A DNA stretch of 64,000 nucleotides from Arthrobacter sp. CJ23 (GTDB lineage Bacteria > Actinomycetota > Actinomycetes > Actinomycetales > Micrococcaceae): positions 3,534,001 to 3,598,000 of the forward strand of contig NZ_CP102950.1 of NCBI RefSeq assembly GCF_024741795.1, written 5' to 3'. Of the stretch, positions 8,944 to 16,844 are shown piece after piece (positions within the stretch are counted from its first letter, which is position 1; each line of letters begins with the position of its first letter). The position numbers and the translations under genes are program-made. A model generated the notes under the pieces. It was not told the origin of the DNA. It made no database searches and saw nothing but the letters and a program-made list of their open reading frames with translations.

Positions 8944-8991
8944 GAAAAAACTGTAGGGCCGCCCCGTAACATGCATCAAAGGGCCGGAAAC
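8941..8991 (-). promoter_or_regulatory. Shared sulfur-type promoter module upstream of cysG
   Basis: Read on the minus strand, the 51 bp run from GTTTCCGGCCCTTTG to the ATG, with CCTACAGT starting 34 nt after the first G. The sirA upstream region has the same 51-bp layout, and the ABC operon upstream region keeps the 34-nt offset. TACAGT fits a -10 box and places the transcript start at or near the ATG. Only the left half of the TTTCC-N13-GGAAA dyad seen at the other two sites is present here. Confidence 0.7.
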
Positions 8992-9017
8992 ACCCGTTAA
9001 TGCTGGGTAATCCTGCG

Positions 9018-9773
9018 TCACATTGCCGCGTAACCCTTGCCAGCGGGCGGGGCGTTCTTCAGGCCGAGGTAGTAGGCCCGCTGATCCTGGTCCAGGTGCT
9101 CGATGGCGTAGCGCAAGGCTGTCCGCGGCATGGTGGCGGCGTGGGCGTCGAGGAAGGCCAGGAGCCGTTCGCGGTTGCTCCGGCCGGCGTCGCGGACCCA
9201 TCCGCCCAGGGCCTTGTGGATCAGGTCTTCCTTGTCCGCCAGGAGGAGCTCCGCGATGGCGAAGGTGTCTTCCTGCTGGCCGTGGCGCAGGAACGCCCAC
9301 GTGGCCACGATCGCCGTGCGGCGCTCCCACATGTCCGCCGAGCCGGCCAGTTCGTAGAGGACGTCCCGGGGCTTGTCCACGAGCCAGCCGCCCACCACGC
9401 GCCCCGCGCCGAGGTCCACCAGGTCCCAGTTGTTGATGCGGCCGTGGCGGCGGAGGTACAGGCCGTAGAGTTCCCCGCGGCGTTGCTCCGTGGTCTTCTT
9501 GTGCTCGGCCTGCAGCGCCATGATCTTGACCGCCCCGGCCCGGGCCTCGTGGACGTCCTGCTCCAGGAGCTTCTCGATCTCCGGCGGCTCCATGGCGGCA
9601 AACTCCTTGCCGAGCGTGAAGACCTCGCCCATGCGAACGCCCATGAAGATGTCGCCCTCGGCATAGTCGCCCGGACCGGTCTTGAAGTAGCGCCGGTACT
9701 TGGCCTGCTCCTCGTCGGACTGCAGGGCATCAAGGCGGGCAAGGAACCCGGCGGCCGTGGGCGTCTCCGTCAT
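9018..9773 (-). CDS. DNA alkylation repair protein (AlkD-like HEAT-repeat family)
   Basis: A 251-residue all-helical protein resembling the DNA alkylation repair (AlkC/AlkD) family. Typical features are the opening KYRRYFKTGPGDYAEGD, the segment GVRMGEVFTLGKE, and the C-terminal run HKALGGWVRDAGR then MPRTALRYAIEHL. Such proteins excise or recognise alkylated bases through a stack of HEAT-like repeats. It starts 7 bp after the stop of the flavin-dependent oxidoreductase gene and probably shares its transcript. Catalytic residues were not individually verified. Confidence 0.82.
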   Translation of the reverse strand: MTETPTAAGFLARLDALQSDEEQAKYRRYFKTGPGDYAEGDIFMGVRMGEVFTLGKEFAAMEPPEIEKLLEQDVHEARAGAVKIMALQAEHKKTTEQRRGELYGLYLRRHGRINNWDLVDLGAGRVVGGWLVDKPRDVLYELAGSADMWERRTAIVATWAFLRHGQQEDTFAIAELLLADKEDLIHKALGGWVRDAGRSNRERLLAFLDAHAATMPRTALRYAIEHLDQDQRAYYLGLKNAPPAGKGYAAM

Positions 9774-9780
9774 ACGGGCA

Positions 9781-10854
9781 TCATGCCTCGCGGGAGGCCT
9801 CCTGCCAAGCGAGGTTCGGTTCCCAGCCGAGGGCCGGTGCGATGTACTTGGCGACGTTGCCCAGCAGCTTGGCGTTGTAGTCCACGCCGAGCTGGTTGGG
9901 GACGGTCAGCAGCACAGTATCGGCGGCTTGGACGGCTGCGTCGGCAGCGAGTTCTTCCGCCAAGGCGTCCGGCTCCCCGATGTAGCCCTTGCCGAAACGG
10001 GACAACGCGCCGTCGAGAATTCCTACTTGGTCCTTGCTGTCTGCTTGGGCGCGGAGGCCGAAGTAGTGGTTGTCTTCGCTGTCGACGATTGGGATTACGC
10101 TGCGGCTGACGGAAATCCGTGGTTCGAAATCGTGTCCGGCAGCGGCCCAGGCCTCGCGGAACATCCGGATCTGCTCGGCTTGCAGTTCGTCGAAGGGCAC
10201 GCCCGTGTCCTCGGTCAGCAGCGTGGAACTCATCAGGTTCATGCCCTGCTCCGCCGCCCAGACCGCCGTCTTGCGGGTGCCGGCACCCCACCAGATCCGC
10301 TGCGGAAGCCCAGGCGAAAGCGGCTGGATCGGCAGCAGCCCGGTGGCCCCGCCCGCATACGTCGGGTCTGCCTGTGCGACACCGTGCCCGGCGATGGCTT
10401 TCCGGAAAAGCGCTGTGTGACGGCGCGCCATGTCTCCTGGGTCCTCGCCATCGGCCGGGACGTAGCCGAAGTTCGCGGCACCGTGCAGCGCCGGTTCGGG
10501 TGAACCGCGGCTCACGCCGAGCTGAAGCCTGCCGTCGCTGATGAGGTCCGTGGCCGCGGCTTCCTCTGCCATGTAGAGCGGGTTTTCGTAGCGCATGTCG
10601 ATCACGCCGGTGCCCATCTCGATCCGGGTTGTCCGTGCGGCGATCGCGCTGAGGAGCGGGAAGGGCGAGGCCTGCTGACGAGCGAAATGGTGCACCCGGA
10701 AAAACGCGCCGTCGATCCCCAGTTCCTCGGCCGCGACGGCGAGGTCTATGCCCTGCAGCAGCGCCTCGCGGGCCGACTGCACCCGCGAACCCTGGACCCG
10801 CGCCCAGTGCCCGAAGGAGAGGAATCCGATCCGTTTCTTGTGCGTCTGAGTCAT
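9781..10854 (-). CDS. LLM-class flavin-dependent oxidoreductase
   Basis: A 357-residue luciferase-like (TIM-barrel) FMN/F420-type oxidoreductase. Recognisable segments are GFLSFGHWA at the first strand, EELGIDGAFFRVHHFARQQ, the RIEMGTGVIDMRYENP strand, and DGRLQLGVSRGSPEP. The ATG at 10854 was chosen because the frame upstream lacks family similarity. It lies downstream of a sulfonate-type ABC operon on the same strand but is separated from it by a strong hairpin and 350 bp. It lacks the features of true SsuD alkanesulfonate monooxygenases that I would expect, so no substrate is named. It is closely linked to the AlkD-like gene. Confidence 0.85.
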   Translation of the reverse strand: MTQTHKKRIGFLSFGHWARVQGSRVQSAREALLQGIDLAVAAEELGIDGAFFRVHHFARQQASPFPLLSAIAARTTRIEMGTGVIDMRYENPLYMAEEAAATDLISDGRLQLGVSRGSPEPALHGAANFGYVPADGEDPGDMARRHTALFRKAIAGHGVAQADPTYAGGATGLLPIQPLSPGLPQRIWWGAGTRKTAVWAAEQGMNLMSSTLLTEDTGVPFDELQAEQIRMFREAWAAAGHDFEPRISVSRSVIPIVDSEDNHYFGLRAQADSKDQVGILDGALSRFGKGYIGEPDALAEELAADAAVQAADTVLLTVPNQLGVDYNAKLLGNVAKYIAPALGWEPNLAWQEASREA

Positions 10855-10978
10855 GTCCGGCACAACAGCGCGCGGCCCCCGGGCATTCCGGGTCCGGGCG
10901 CGGCCGGGCCATGATCCCGGGCACACCGCCGTCGCGGGGTCCTTTGGCTCCCTGCAGGGACGGTTCCGGCCCACTCAG

Positions 10979-11003
10979 CGGCGTGTCCGTGTCAAAGTGC
11001 CCC
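10979..11003 (-). repeat. Dispersed repeat family C, copy 1
   Basis: A 25-bp sequence that, on the minus strand, reads GGGGCACTTTGACACG followed by GACACGCCG. It is identical to the copy at 22356 and differs by one base from that at 23353, where it occurs in the opposite orientation. Confidence 0.8.
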
Positions 11004-11042
11004 GGTTCGGCCCGGTGCCCCGGTTTGGTGCGAAGAGGAAAC

Positions 11043-11080
11043 GCCAGGGCCCGACGGCGGAAGGTCGCCGTCGGGCCCTG
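11043..11080. terminator. Perfect 16-bp stem hairpin, probable terminator of the ABC operon
   Basis: CCAGGGCCCGACGGCG, a 6-nt loop, then its exact complement. It lies about 130 bp past the last gene of the minus-strand ABC operon. There is no T-run on either side, so it would be a U-less actinobacterial terminator. Confidence 0.75.
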
Positions 11081-11144
11081 GCCTCAAGTTGGGTGTTGGG
11101 GCCACGCCGGCAGGGTTACCTGGCCGAGGGGCCCACATCGGCGA

Positions 11145-11179
11145 GGGACCCGAATCGAGCGCAGCGAGATTTGGGTCCC
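11145..11179. repeat. Imperfect inverted repeat near the ABC operon 3-prime end
   Basis: GGGACCCGAATC pairs with GATTTGGGTCCC around GAGCGCAGCGA, with one bulge. It stands 30 bp after the permease stop on the minus strand and could be a first terminator ahead of the stronger hairpin at 11043. Confidence 0.5.
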
Positions 11180-11208
11180 GATGGGGACGAAGCGAGGAAA
11201 GGGGGCGG

Positions 11209-12138
11209 TTAGCGGGTGCTGCCGGCCAGCAGGCCGCGGCGCTGCAGGAGCCGCTTCTCGATGGGCCCGAAGATGAGCAGCTCCACGAGGATGCCCACGG
11301 CCAGGATCAGCAGGATCGAGGACATGACCACGGACATGTCCGCGAGGACGCGGCCCTCATCAAGAAGCGAGCCGAGGCCGAATCCGATGGTGCCGCCTCT
11401 CGCGATGATCTCGGCGGCCATGAGCGAACGCCAGGAGAAGGCCCAGCCCTGCTTGAGGCCACCGAGGTAGCCGGGCAGCGCTGCGGGCAGGACGATCTGC
11501 AGGGCCATCTGCAGGCGGTTGGCGCCGAGCACCTTGCCCACGCTGCGGTACTGCGGCGGGATCTGGTCCACGCCCGAAATGAGGCCGTTGATGATGGACG
11601 GGATGGCGCCCATGAACACCACGAAGTACACGGTGGCGTCCGTCAGGCCGAACCAGATGATGGCGGCGGGAACCCAGGCCACGGACGGCAGGACCTGCAG
11701 CCCGGAAATCAGCGGCCCGAACGCACGGCGCAGGGGCGCCACCTGGGCCAGCAGCAGTCCCACGGGGGTGGCGATCACCACGCTGATGAGGAAGCCGACA
11801 AGTCCGCGCTGCAGCGAGGTCCACACGGATTCCTGGACCTTGCCTTCGCCCCACAGCGTGGCCATCTGCGCAAACACATCTAGGGGGCCCGGAACCTGGT
11901 CGCGGCGCTTGAAGCCAAGGGAGACGTAGAACTGCCAGACGACAACCAACACCACCAGGGCGGCAACGGGCAGCAGCACCCGTTTCCAGTCGATGCCGGC
12001 CTTGCGCTGGATGTCCGACTGGAGGTTGTCCAGGCCGGCCTCGAGGTCGCGGAGTTCCTCGGGGTTGCCTTTGAGAGCGGGCGAAGTGATGTGCTCGCTG
12101 GGTTCGGTCACGGGGCGGACGTCCTGTTCAGTTGGCAT
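11209..12138 (-). CDS. ssuC: ABC transporter permease, NitT/TauT family (sulfonate type)
   Basis: A 309-residue inner-membrane permease with about six hydrophobic segments after a polar 45-residue N-terminus. The ABC-permease coupling loop is visible near residue 200 (YRSVGKVLGANRLQMALQIV) and is followed by AALPGYLGGLKQGWAFSW, typical of SsuC/TauC/NrtB proteins. The ATG at 12138 overlaps the end of the ATPase gene by 11 bp, which fixes the start. It is the third gene of a binding protein-ATPase-permease operon. Sulfonate import is inferred from family and from the sulfur-type promoter; nitrate or thiamine-precursor transporters share this family. Confidence 0.78.
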   Translation of the reverse strand: MPTEQDVRPVTEPSEHITSPALKGNPEELRDLEAGLDNLQSDIQRKAGIDWKRVLLPVAALVVLVVVWQFYVSLGFKRRDQVPGPLDVFAQMATLWGEGKVQESVWTSLQRGLVGFLISVVIATPVGLLLAQVAPLRRAFGPLISGLQVLPSVAWVPAAIIWFGLTDATVYFVVFMGAIPSIINGLISGVDQIPPQYRSVGKVLGANRLQMALQIVLPAALPGYLGGLKQGWAFSWRSLMAAEIIARGGTIGFGLGSLLDEGRVLADMSVVMSSILLILAVGILVELLIFGPIEKRLLQRRGLLAGSTR

Positions 12139-12871
12139 GGCGGCGGATCTCCTGGCGCAGGCGGCGTGTGATGGTCGCGGTGAGTTCCCCGGCGCGGCCG
12201 GCATCGGTGCGGTGTTCCTCGGTGACGTCCCATTCGGCCACCACGCGGCCGGGGCGGGAGGACAGCAGCAGCACGCGCTGGCCGAGGCGCACGGCCTCGC
12301 GGACGTTGTGGGTCACGAACACGATGGTCCGGCCGGTTTCCTTCCAGATCCGTTCCAGCTCGTCGTGCAGGAGGTCGCGGGTGATGGCGTCCAGGGCGGC
12401 GAAGGGTTCGTCCATGAGGAGCAGCTGCCGGTCCTGTGCCAGGGAGCGGGCCAGGGCCACGCGCTGGCGCATGCCGCCGGAGAGTTCGTGCGGGCGCTTG
12501 TCCCCGGCCCCGCCCAGGTGGACGAGCTCCAGCAGTTCCGTGGCGCGGGCGCTGCGCGCGGCCTTGCTGCCGGCCTTGCCAGTGTTCTTCTCCGCGAGCT
12601 GCAGCGCGAGTTCGATGTTGCCCCGGGCCGTCAGCCACGGGAACAGGGCCGAGTCCTGGAACATGAACGCGGCGCCGTCGCTGGGCACCTCAAGGGCGCC
12701 CGACGTCGGCTGGTCCAGTCCGGCGATGATGTTCAGCAGGGTGGACTTGCCGCAGCCGGAGGCACCGAGGAGCGCGACGAACTCGCCCTTCGCGATGCTG
12801 GCGTTGACGTCGTCCAGCACCGGGGCGCCGTCGCCGAAGCGTTTACCCAGGTGTTCCAGTACGACTGGCAT
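12128..12871 (-). CDS. ssuB: ABC transporter ATP-binding protein, NitT/TauT family (sulfonate type)
   Basis: A 247-residue ATPase. Walker A is GASGCGKST (36-44), the Q-loop segment is AAFMFQDSALFPWLT, the signature is LSGGMRQRVALARSL, and Walker B is LLLMDEPFAALD with the switch His in VFVTHNVREAVRL. The N-terminus is direct (MPVVLEHLGKRFG) with AAGGA at good spacing before the ATG at 12871. It energises import through the neighbouring permease and binding protein. A 116-bp gap separates it from the upstream binding-protein gene. Confidence 0.85.
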   Translation of the reverse strand: MPVVLEHLGKRFGDGAPVLDDVNASIAKGEFVALLGASGCGKSTLLNIIAGLDQPTSGALEVPSDGAAFMFQDSALFPWLTARGNIELALQLAEKNTGKAGSKAARSARATELLELVHLGGAGDKRPHELSGGMRQRVALARSLAQDRQLLLMDEPFAALDAITRDLLHDELERIWKETGRTIVFVTHNVREAVRLGQRVLLLSSRPGRVVAEWDVTEEHRTDAGRAGELTATITRRLRQEIRRHAN

Positions 12872-12986
12872 GGTCCCGTCCTTCGTGTTGATCGGTAGAG
12901 CTGATGTTGCCTGTGCGCTGCCGGGTGTTCCCGGTGGCGGCCAAAGGCCGGCCCGTCCCGGGTGGGACGGACCAGCCTGTTGGTGC

Positions 12987-14141
12987 TTAGTCCTGGCCGA
13001 GCCCGGCCGCGGAGGTCTTCTTGCCGGAGACCTCGTTGAGGGCCCGCAGATCGAAGATCCCGCTGAGGTCGGCCGGCTTGGTGGTTCCTGCATCCACGCC
13101 GTCCTGCAGCAGCTTCTTGTACGTTCCGGCCAGCGGATCGATGGTGAAGGTGATGTTCTGCAAGGAACGCTCGATGATGTTGGCCGCGAGCGGCTTGCCT
13201 GCGGTGTCCTTGAGGGCCGCGTTGATTTCGCTGGCCTTCTCGGCGGCCGGTGCGGAGTTCAGCCAGTTGACGGATTCCACGTGGCCCTTGAGGAGGGCCT
13301 TGACGGTCTCCGGGTGCTCTGCGGCGAACTTCTTGTTGACGATCAGGATGGTTGTGGTGAATTCACCCTTGTCCCAGAGGTCCTTCTCGTCCACCAGGAC
13401 CTTGGCCCCGGCTTCGAGGACCAGGCGGGAGGCCCAGGGCTCCGGCAGCCACGCGCCGTCGAGCTTTCCGTCTTGGAAGAGCTTCAGCGACTGGGCGTTT
13501 TCGGTGGGGTTGATGTTGACGTCGCCGCTGCCGTCGGTGTTGGTCTTGAACCCTTGGTGGCCGAGCCAGGCGCGGAGTGCCACGTCCTGGGTGCCGCCGA
13601 GCTGCGGGGAAGCGAGGATCTTGCCCTTGAGGTCCGCCGGGGTGGCGATCTCCGGCTTGACCACCAGCTGGGCTCCGCCTGCTGCGGCGCCGGCGATGAT
13701 GCTCACCGATTCGCCCTGGCTCTTGACGAAGGAGTTGATGGCCGGGTTGGGGCCGATGTAGGTGGCGTCGATGGCGCCGGCGTTGAGGGCCTCGATGGCG
13801 GCGGGGCCGGCGTTGAAGACCTGGGTGCTCAGCTTGGTGTCGCCGAGGTTCTTGGCGATGATCCCCTTGCTGACGCCCACCAGGGCCGGGGCGTGGGTCA
13901 CGTTGCCGAAGTAGCCGAGCTTGAGTTCGGCGGCCGCGGACGTTGCCGGTGCGGGCTGGCTTTCGTTGTTGCGGGAGACCGCCGAGGCCACGGCCGCGCC
14001 GGCGCCGATCAGGAGAACGAGGCCGACGGCGAGGCCGATCTCGAGCGTGCGGCGGCGCCGGGGCTTGGCCGTTTCACCGGCGACGATGCGCGTGGTGCCG
14101 GCCTGGGTTCCGGTGTTGGGGGTCTCTGGGGTGCTTGCCAT
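12987..14141 (-). CDS. ssuA: ABC transporter substrate-binding protein, aliphatic-sulfonate type
   Basis: A 384-residue periplasmic-type binding protein. A charged KPRRRR stretch precedes one hydrophobic segment (residues about 35-58) with no lipobox Cys, so it looks anchored or secreted rather than a lipoprotein. The mature part opens with LKLGYFGNVTHAPALVG, and shows IDATYIGPNPAINSF and LDGAWLPEPWASRLV, as in NitT/TauT/SsuA binding proteins. The ATG at 14141 has AAAGGA at 7 nt; an upstream TTG in frame (14195) lies in the leader. It is the first gene of the operon, and its promoter has the module shared with cysG and sirA. Confidence 0.8.
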   Translation of the reverse strand: MASTPETPNTGTQAGTTRIVAGETAKPRRRRTLEIGLAVGLVLLIGAGAAVASAVSRNNESQPAPATSAAAELKLGYFGNVTHAPALVGVSKGIIAKNLGDTKLSTQVFNAGPAAIEALNAGAIDATYIGPNPAINSFVKSQGESVSIIAGAAAGGAQLVVKPEIATPADLKGKILASPQLGGTQDVALRAWLGHQGFKTNTDGSGDVNINPTENAQSLKLFQDGKLDGAWLPEPWASRLVLEAGAKVLVDEKDLWDKGEFTTTILIVNKKFAAEHPETVKALLKGHVESVNWLNSAPAAEKASEINAALKDTAGKPLAANIIERSLQNITFTIDPLAGTYKKLLQDGVDAGTTKPADLSGIFDLRALNEVSGKKTSAAGLGQD

Positions 14142-14242
14142 GATGGGGTCCTTTGCGTTGCGAGTCGTGGGGCTGAAATTCAGGCCCTGTGACATCGCCC
14201 CGGCAGGGCAAGGAAGGACCAGTCCGAAGAGGTCATGGACTC

Positions 14243-14284
14243 ACAGTAGGGACTGTCATATTTCCGCTTCAATAGGGCGGAAAC
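14243..14284 (-). promoter_or_regulatory. Shared sulfur-type promoter module upstream of the ABC operon
   Basis: On the minus strand GTTTCCGCCCTATTG is followed by CCTACTGT exactly 34 nt after the first G, the same offset as before cysG and sirA. A dyad TTTCCGC-N9-GCGGAAA overlaps the presumed -35 region. The -10 (TACTGT) lies about 100 nt before the start codon, so this transcript has a leader, unlike the other two. Confidence 0.68.
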
Positions 14285-14327
14285 CGGGGGTCACGCACGT
14301 TCACGCAACGTCATATTTCGCTTTGTG

Positions 14328-15308
14328 TCAGAGGGCGGCCAGGGCGGCGATGTCGTGGGGCGTGGTGCGGCAGCACCCGCCCACCAGCCTGGCGCCGAGC
14401 TCCCGCCACGTACCGGCCAGTCCGGCAAGGCCCGCGGGCTGCCCGTTGCCCGGCCCGTCGGCGTTTCCGCCGCCCGACGGTCCCCAGGTCTTGGTGACAG
14501 CGTCATAGTGTTCCCCGGAATTCGGGTAGACCAGCAGCGGGGTGCTCGCGGCCGCGCCCAGGGCAGCAAGCGCGGGGGCCACGAGCTCAAGGGGCACGCA
14601 GTTCACCCCGACGGCGGCCACGCGCGGCTCGGCACCGCACAGCGCCGCCACCCCGGCCAAGGGCGTCCCGTCACTGATGTGCCCGCCGTCCCGGAGGGTG
14701 AAGGAGAACCAGGATTCGACGTCGAACTCCGCAACGAGGGCCAGCAGGGCCTCCGCTTCGGCAAAGGAGGGCAGGGTCTCGCAGGCGAGGAAGTCGGCGC
14801 CGGCGCCGACCAGTGCGGCGATGCGCGGCCGGTGGAAGTCCATGAATTCCGTACGGCTGAGCGTGTAGTCGCCGCGGTACTCCGAGCCGTCGGCCAGGTA
14901 GGCGCCGTACGGGCCCACGGATCCGGCGATCAGCAGGGGCTTCCCCTCCGGGTTGGCGGCCGCATGCTCGCGCCGGGCCTCATCTGCCAGGCGGACGCTC
15001 AAGGCCACGAGCTCCAGGGCCTCTTCCTCACCGATCCCGCGCCGCGCGAAGCCCTGCGGCGTGGCCTGGTAGCTGGCCGTGATGGCGACTGACGCGCCGG
15101 CGTCGAAATAGTCCCGGTGCACCTGCTTGATCAGCTGCGGCTGCTCCAGGAGGACCTTCGCGGACCACAATGGGTCCTCCAGATCGCAGCCGTGGGCTTC
15201 GAGCTCCGTGGCGAGGGCACCGTCAATGACGAGGTCCCGGCCCGAGGCCAGCAGCGTGCTGAGCGCGGTGTTCCGGGGCATGGTCCGGGGCGCGGTGTTC
15301 TGGGGCAT
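14328..15308 (-). CDS. mmuM: Homocysteine S-methyltransferase
   Basis: A 326-residue cobalamin-independent homocysteine methyltransferase that makes methionine from S-methylmethionine or SAM. It opens with LVIDGALATELEAHG and shows the methyl-donor barrel segments SYQATPQGF and AGSVGPYGAYL. The zinc-binding cysteines are visible in GVNCVPLE and GGCCRTTP. The ATG at 15308 is preceded by GGAG at good spacing; an in-frame TTG lies 12 bp upstream. It is on the same strand as cysD/cysN but separated by a strong hairpin, so it is probably a separate unit. It links the sulfur block to methionine supply. Confidence 0.9.
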   Translation of the reverse strand: MPQNTAPRTMPRNTALSTLLASGRDLVIDGALATELEAHGCDLEDPLWSAKVLLEQPQLIKQVHRDYFDAGASVAITASYQATPQGFARRGIGEEEALELVALSVRLADEARREHAAANPEGKPLLIAGSVGPYGAYLADGSEYRGDYTLSRTEFMDFHRPRIAALVGAGADFLACETLPSFAEAEALLALVAEFDVESWFSFTLRDGGHISDGTPLAGVAALCGAEPRVAAVGVNCVPLELVAPALAALGAAASTPLLVYPNSGEHYDAVTKTWGPSGGGNADGPGNGQPAGLAGLAGTWRELGARLVGGCCRTTPHDIAALAAL

Positions 15309-15353
15309 GGTGTTCTCCAAGCTGTACGGGGCGGTTCATCCCACCATGCAAAA

Positions 15354-15414
15354 AACCGCGGCTTGTTCGCAATTCCGGCCGTTGAAGGCGCGGAATCGCG
15401 AACAAGCCGCGGTT
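15354..15414. terminator. Strong hairpin downstream of cysN
   Basis: AACCGCGGCTTGTTCGC pairs perfectly with its complement at 15398-15414, with extra pairing inside (AATTCCG against CGGAAT). On the minus strand it begins 18 bp after the cysN stop and a run of T follows. It should end the sirA-cysHDN transcript before mmuM. Confidence 0.85.
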
Positions 15415-15431
15415 CTGTGACGTAGATGGCG

Positions 15432-16844
15432 TCAGATGACGTAGCGCTCGTCCTCGTGGTCGCCCGGGTGGTCCTTGACCAGGCCGGCGGCCAGCGTGTT
15501 GCCGTCGATCGGGTCGATCACCAGGAACGCGCCCGTGCGGCGGTGGTGCAGGTAGTTCTCCAGCGGCAGCGGGGCGGCCAGGCGCAGCTGGGCGTGTCCG
15601 ATGTCGTTGAGTTCCAGGCTGGACGCCGGCTCCACGTTGAAGGTGGCGAGGTCCAGCTTGCCCGTGACGTTGCGGACCAGGGCCTGCACGGTCCGGGTGC
15701 CGTGCTTGACCAGCACCTTGGCGCCTTCGCGCAGCGGCTTGGGCGAGAGCCAGCACAGGGCCGCGTACAGGTCCGCGGTGCTTTCCCGGACGGTCCCGGC
15801 GGCGGCGATGGTGTCGCCGCGGGCGATGTCGATTTCCTCGGCCAGGCGAATGGCCACGGACTGCGGGGCTGCGGCTTCCTCAAGCTCGCGGCCCGCGAAG
15901 TCGATGCCCGTCACCGTGGTGGTGCGCGGCTCGTGGCCCGGGCTCAGCACGGTGACCTGGTCGCCAAGCCTGACCGAGCCTTCCGTGATCTGGCCGGCGT
16001 AGGCGCGGTAGTCGCGGTACGCCTCGACGTCGAGCCCTGCGGCCACGGCGTCAGGCGCCAGTGCGCCCTGCGGGCGGATGACCAGCTGGACCGGGAAGCG
16101 GAAGCTTTCCAGCTCGGCTTCGAGCTCGTCGGCAGCCGGAAGGGTTTCGAGGACCTCCAGCAGGGCCGGGCCGGTGTACCAGGGGGTGCGGTCCGAGCGG
16201 TCCACCACGTTGTCGCCGTCGAGCGCCGAGACGGGGATCACCAGCAGGTCCGCAACGCCGTCGGAACCCAGGCCGAGCTCGCGGGCGACCTTCTGCACGT
16301 CGGCCTCGATGTCGCGGAACACGGACTCGCTGAACTCGACCAGGTCGATCTTGTTCACGGCCACGATCACGTGTGCCACGCGCAGCAGCTGCAGCACGGA
16401 CAGGTGCCGGCGGGTCTGCTCCAGGACACCCTTGCGGGCGTCGATGAGAACGACGACGGCGTCCGCAGTGGACGCGCCCGTCACCGTGTTCTTGGTGTAC
16501 TGCACGTGCCCGGGGCAGTCCGCCAGGATGAAGCTGCGGCGGTCCGTGGCGAAGTAGCGGTACGCGACGTCGATGGTGATGCCCTGCTCGCGCTCGGCAC
16601 GCAGGCCGTCGGTCAGGAGGGCGAGGTCGATCCCGCCCTTCTCCCCGCCAAAGCCGCGGTCGGCGGAGGTGCGGGCAACGGCGTCGAGCTGGTCGGCGAG
16701 GATCGCCTTGGAGTCGTGCAGCAGGCGGCCCACCAGCGTGGACTTGCCGTCGTCCACCGAACCGGCGGTGGCGAAGCGGAACAGCGTGGACGGAAGCGGC
16801 GCGGAGGCGAGTCCGGCGTCCAGGAATGCGGTTTCGGTGCTCAT
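15432..16844 (-). CDS. cysN: Sulfate adenylyltransferase subunit 1 (CysN GTPase)
   Basis: A 470-residue EF-Tu-like GTPase that drives ATP sulfurylase. The P-loop is GSVDDGKST (28-36), switch II is DCPGH near 109, and the guanine motif is NKID near 164. Two beta-barrel domains follow. It lacks a C-terminal APS-kinase (CysC) extension, consistent with a pathway using APS directly. The ATG at 16844 immediately follows the cysD stop (TAAATG), so the two are coupled. Last gene of sirA-cysH-cysD-cysN. Confidence 0.95.
   Translation of the reverse strand: MSTETAFLDAGLASAPLPSTLFRFATAGSVDDGKSTLVGRLLHDSKAILADQLDAVARTSADRGFGGEKGGIDLALLTDGLRAEREQGITIDVAYRYFATDRRSFILADCPGHVQYTKNTVTGASTADAVVVLIDARKGVLEQTRRHLSVLQLLRVAHVIVAVNKIDLVEFSESVFRDIEADVQKVARELGLGSDGVADLLVIPVSALDGDNVVDRSDRTPWYTGPALLEVLETLPAADELEAELESFRFPVQLVIRPQGALAPDAVAAGLDVEAYRDYRAYAGQITEGSVRLGDQVTVLSPGHEPRTTTVTGIDFAGRELEEAAAPQSVAIRLAEEIDIARGDTIAAAGTVRESTADLYAALCWLSPKPLREGAKVLVKHGTRTVQALVRNVTGKLDLATFNVEPASSLELNDIGHAQLRLAAPLPLENYLHHRRTGAFLVIDPIDGNTLAAGLVKDHPGDHEDERYVI

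Larger units (their letters stand above)
10855..11208. other. Intergenic region of about 350 bp rich in repeats and hairpins
   Basis: No gene is supported here. The stretch holds one copy of repeat family C (10979-11003), a 16-bp-stem terminator (11043-11080) and a weaker inverted repeat (11145-11179). Open frames through it on both strands have no recognisable protein content. Confidence 0.7.

Noticed and set aside
9781..10854. The LLM-class oxidoreductase as SsuD alkanesulfonate monooxygenase
   Set aside because: It is not in the ABC operon (hairpin and 350 bp between) and its sequence looks like the general LLM group. Only the class is claimed.
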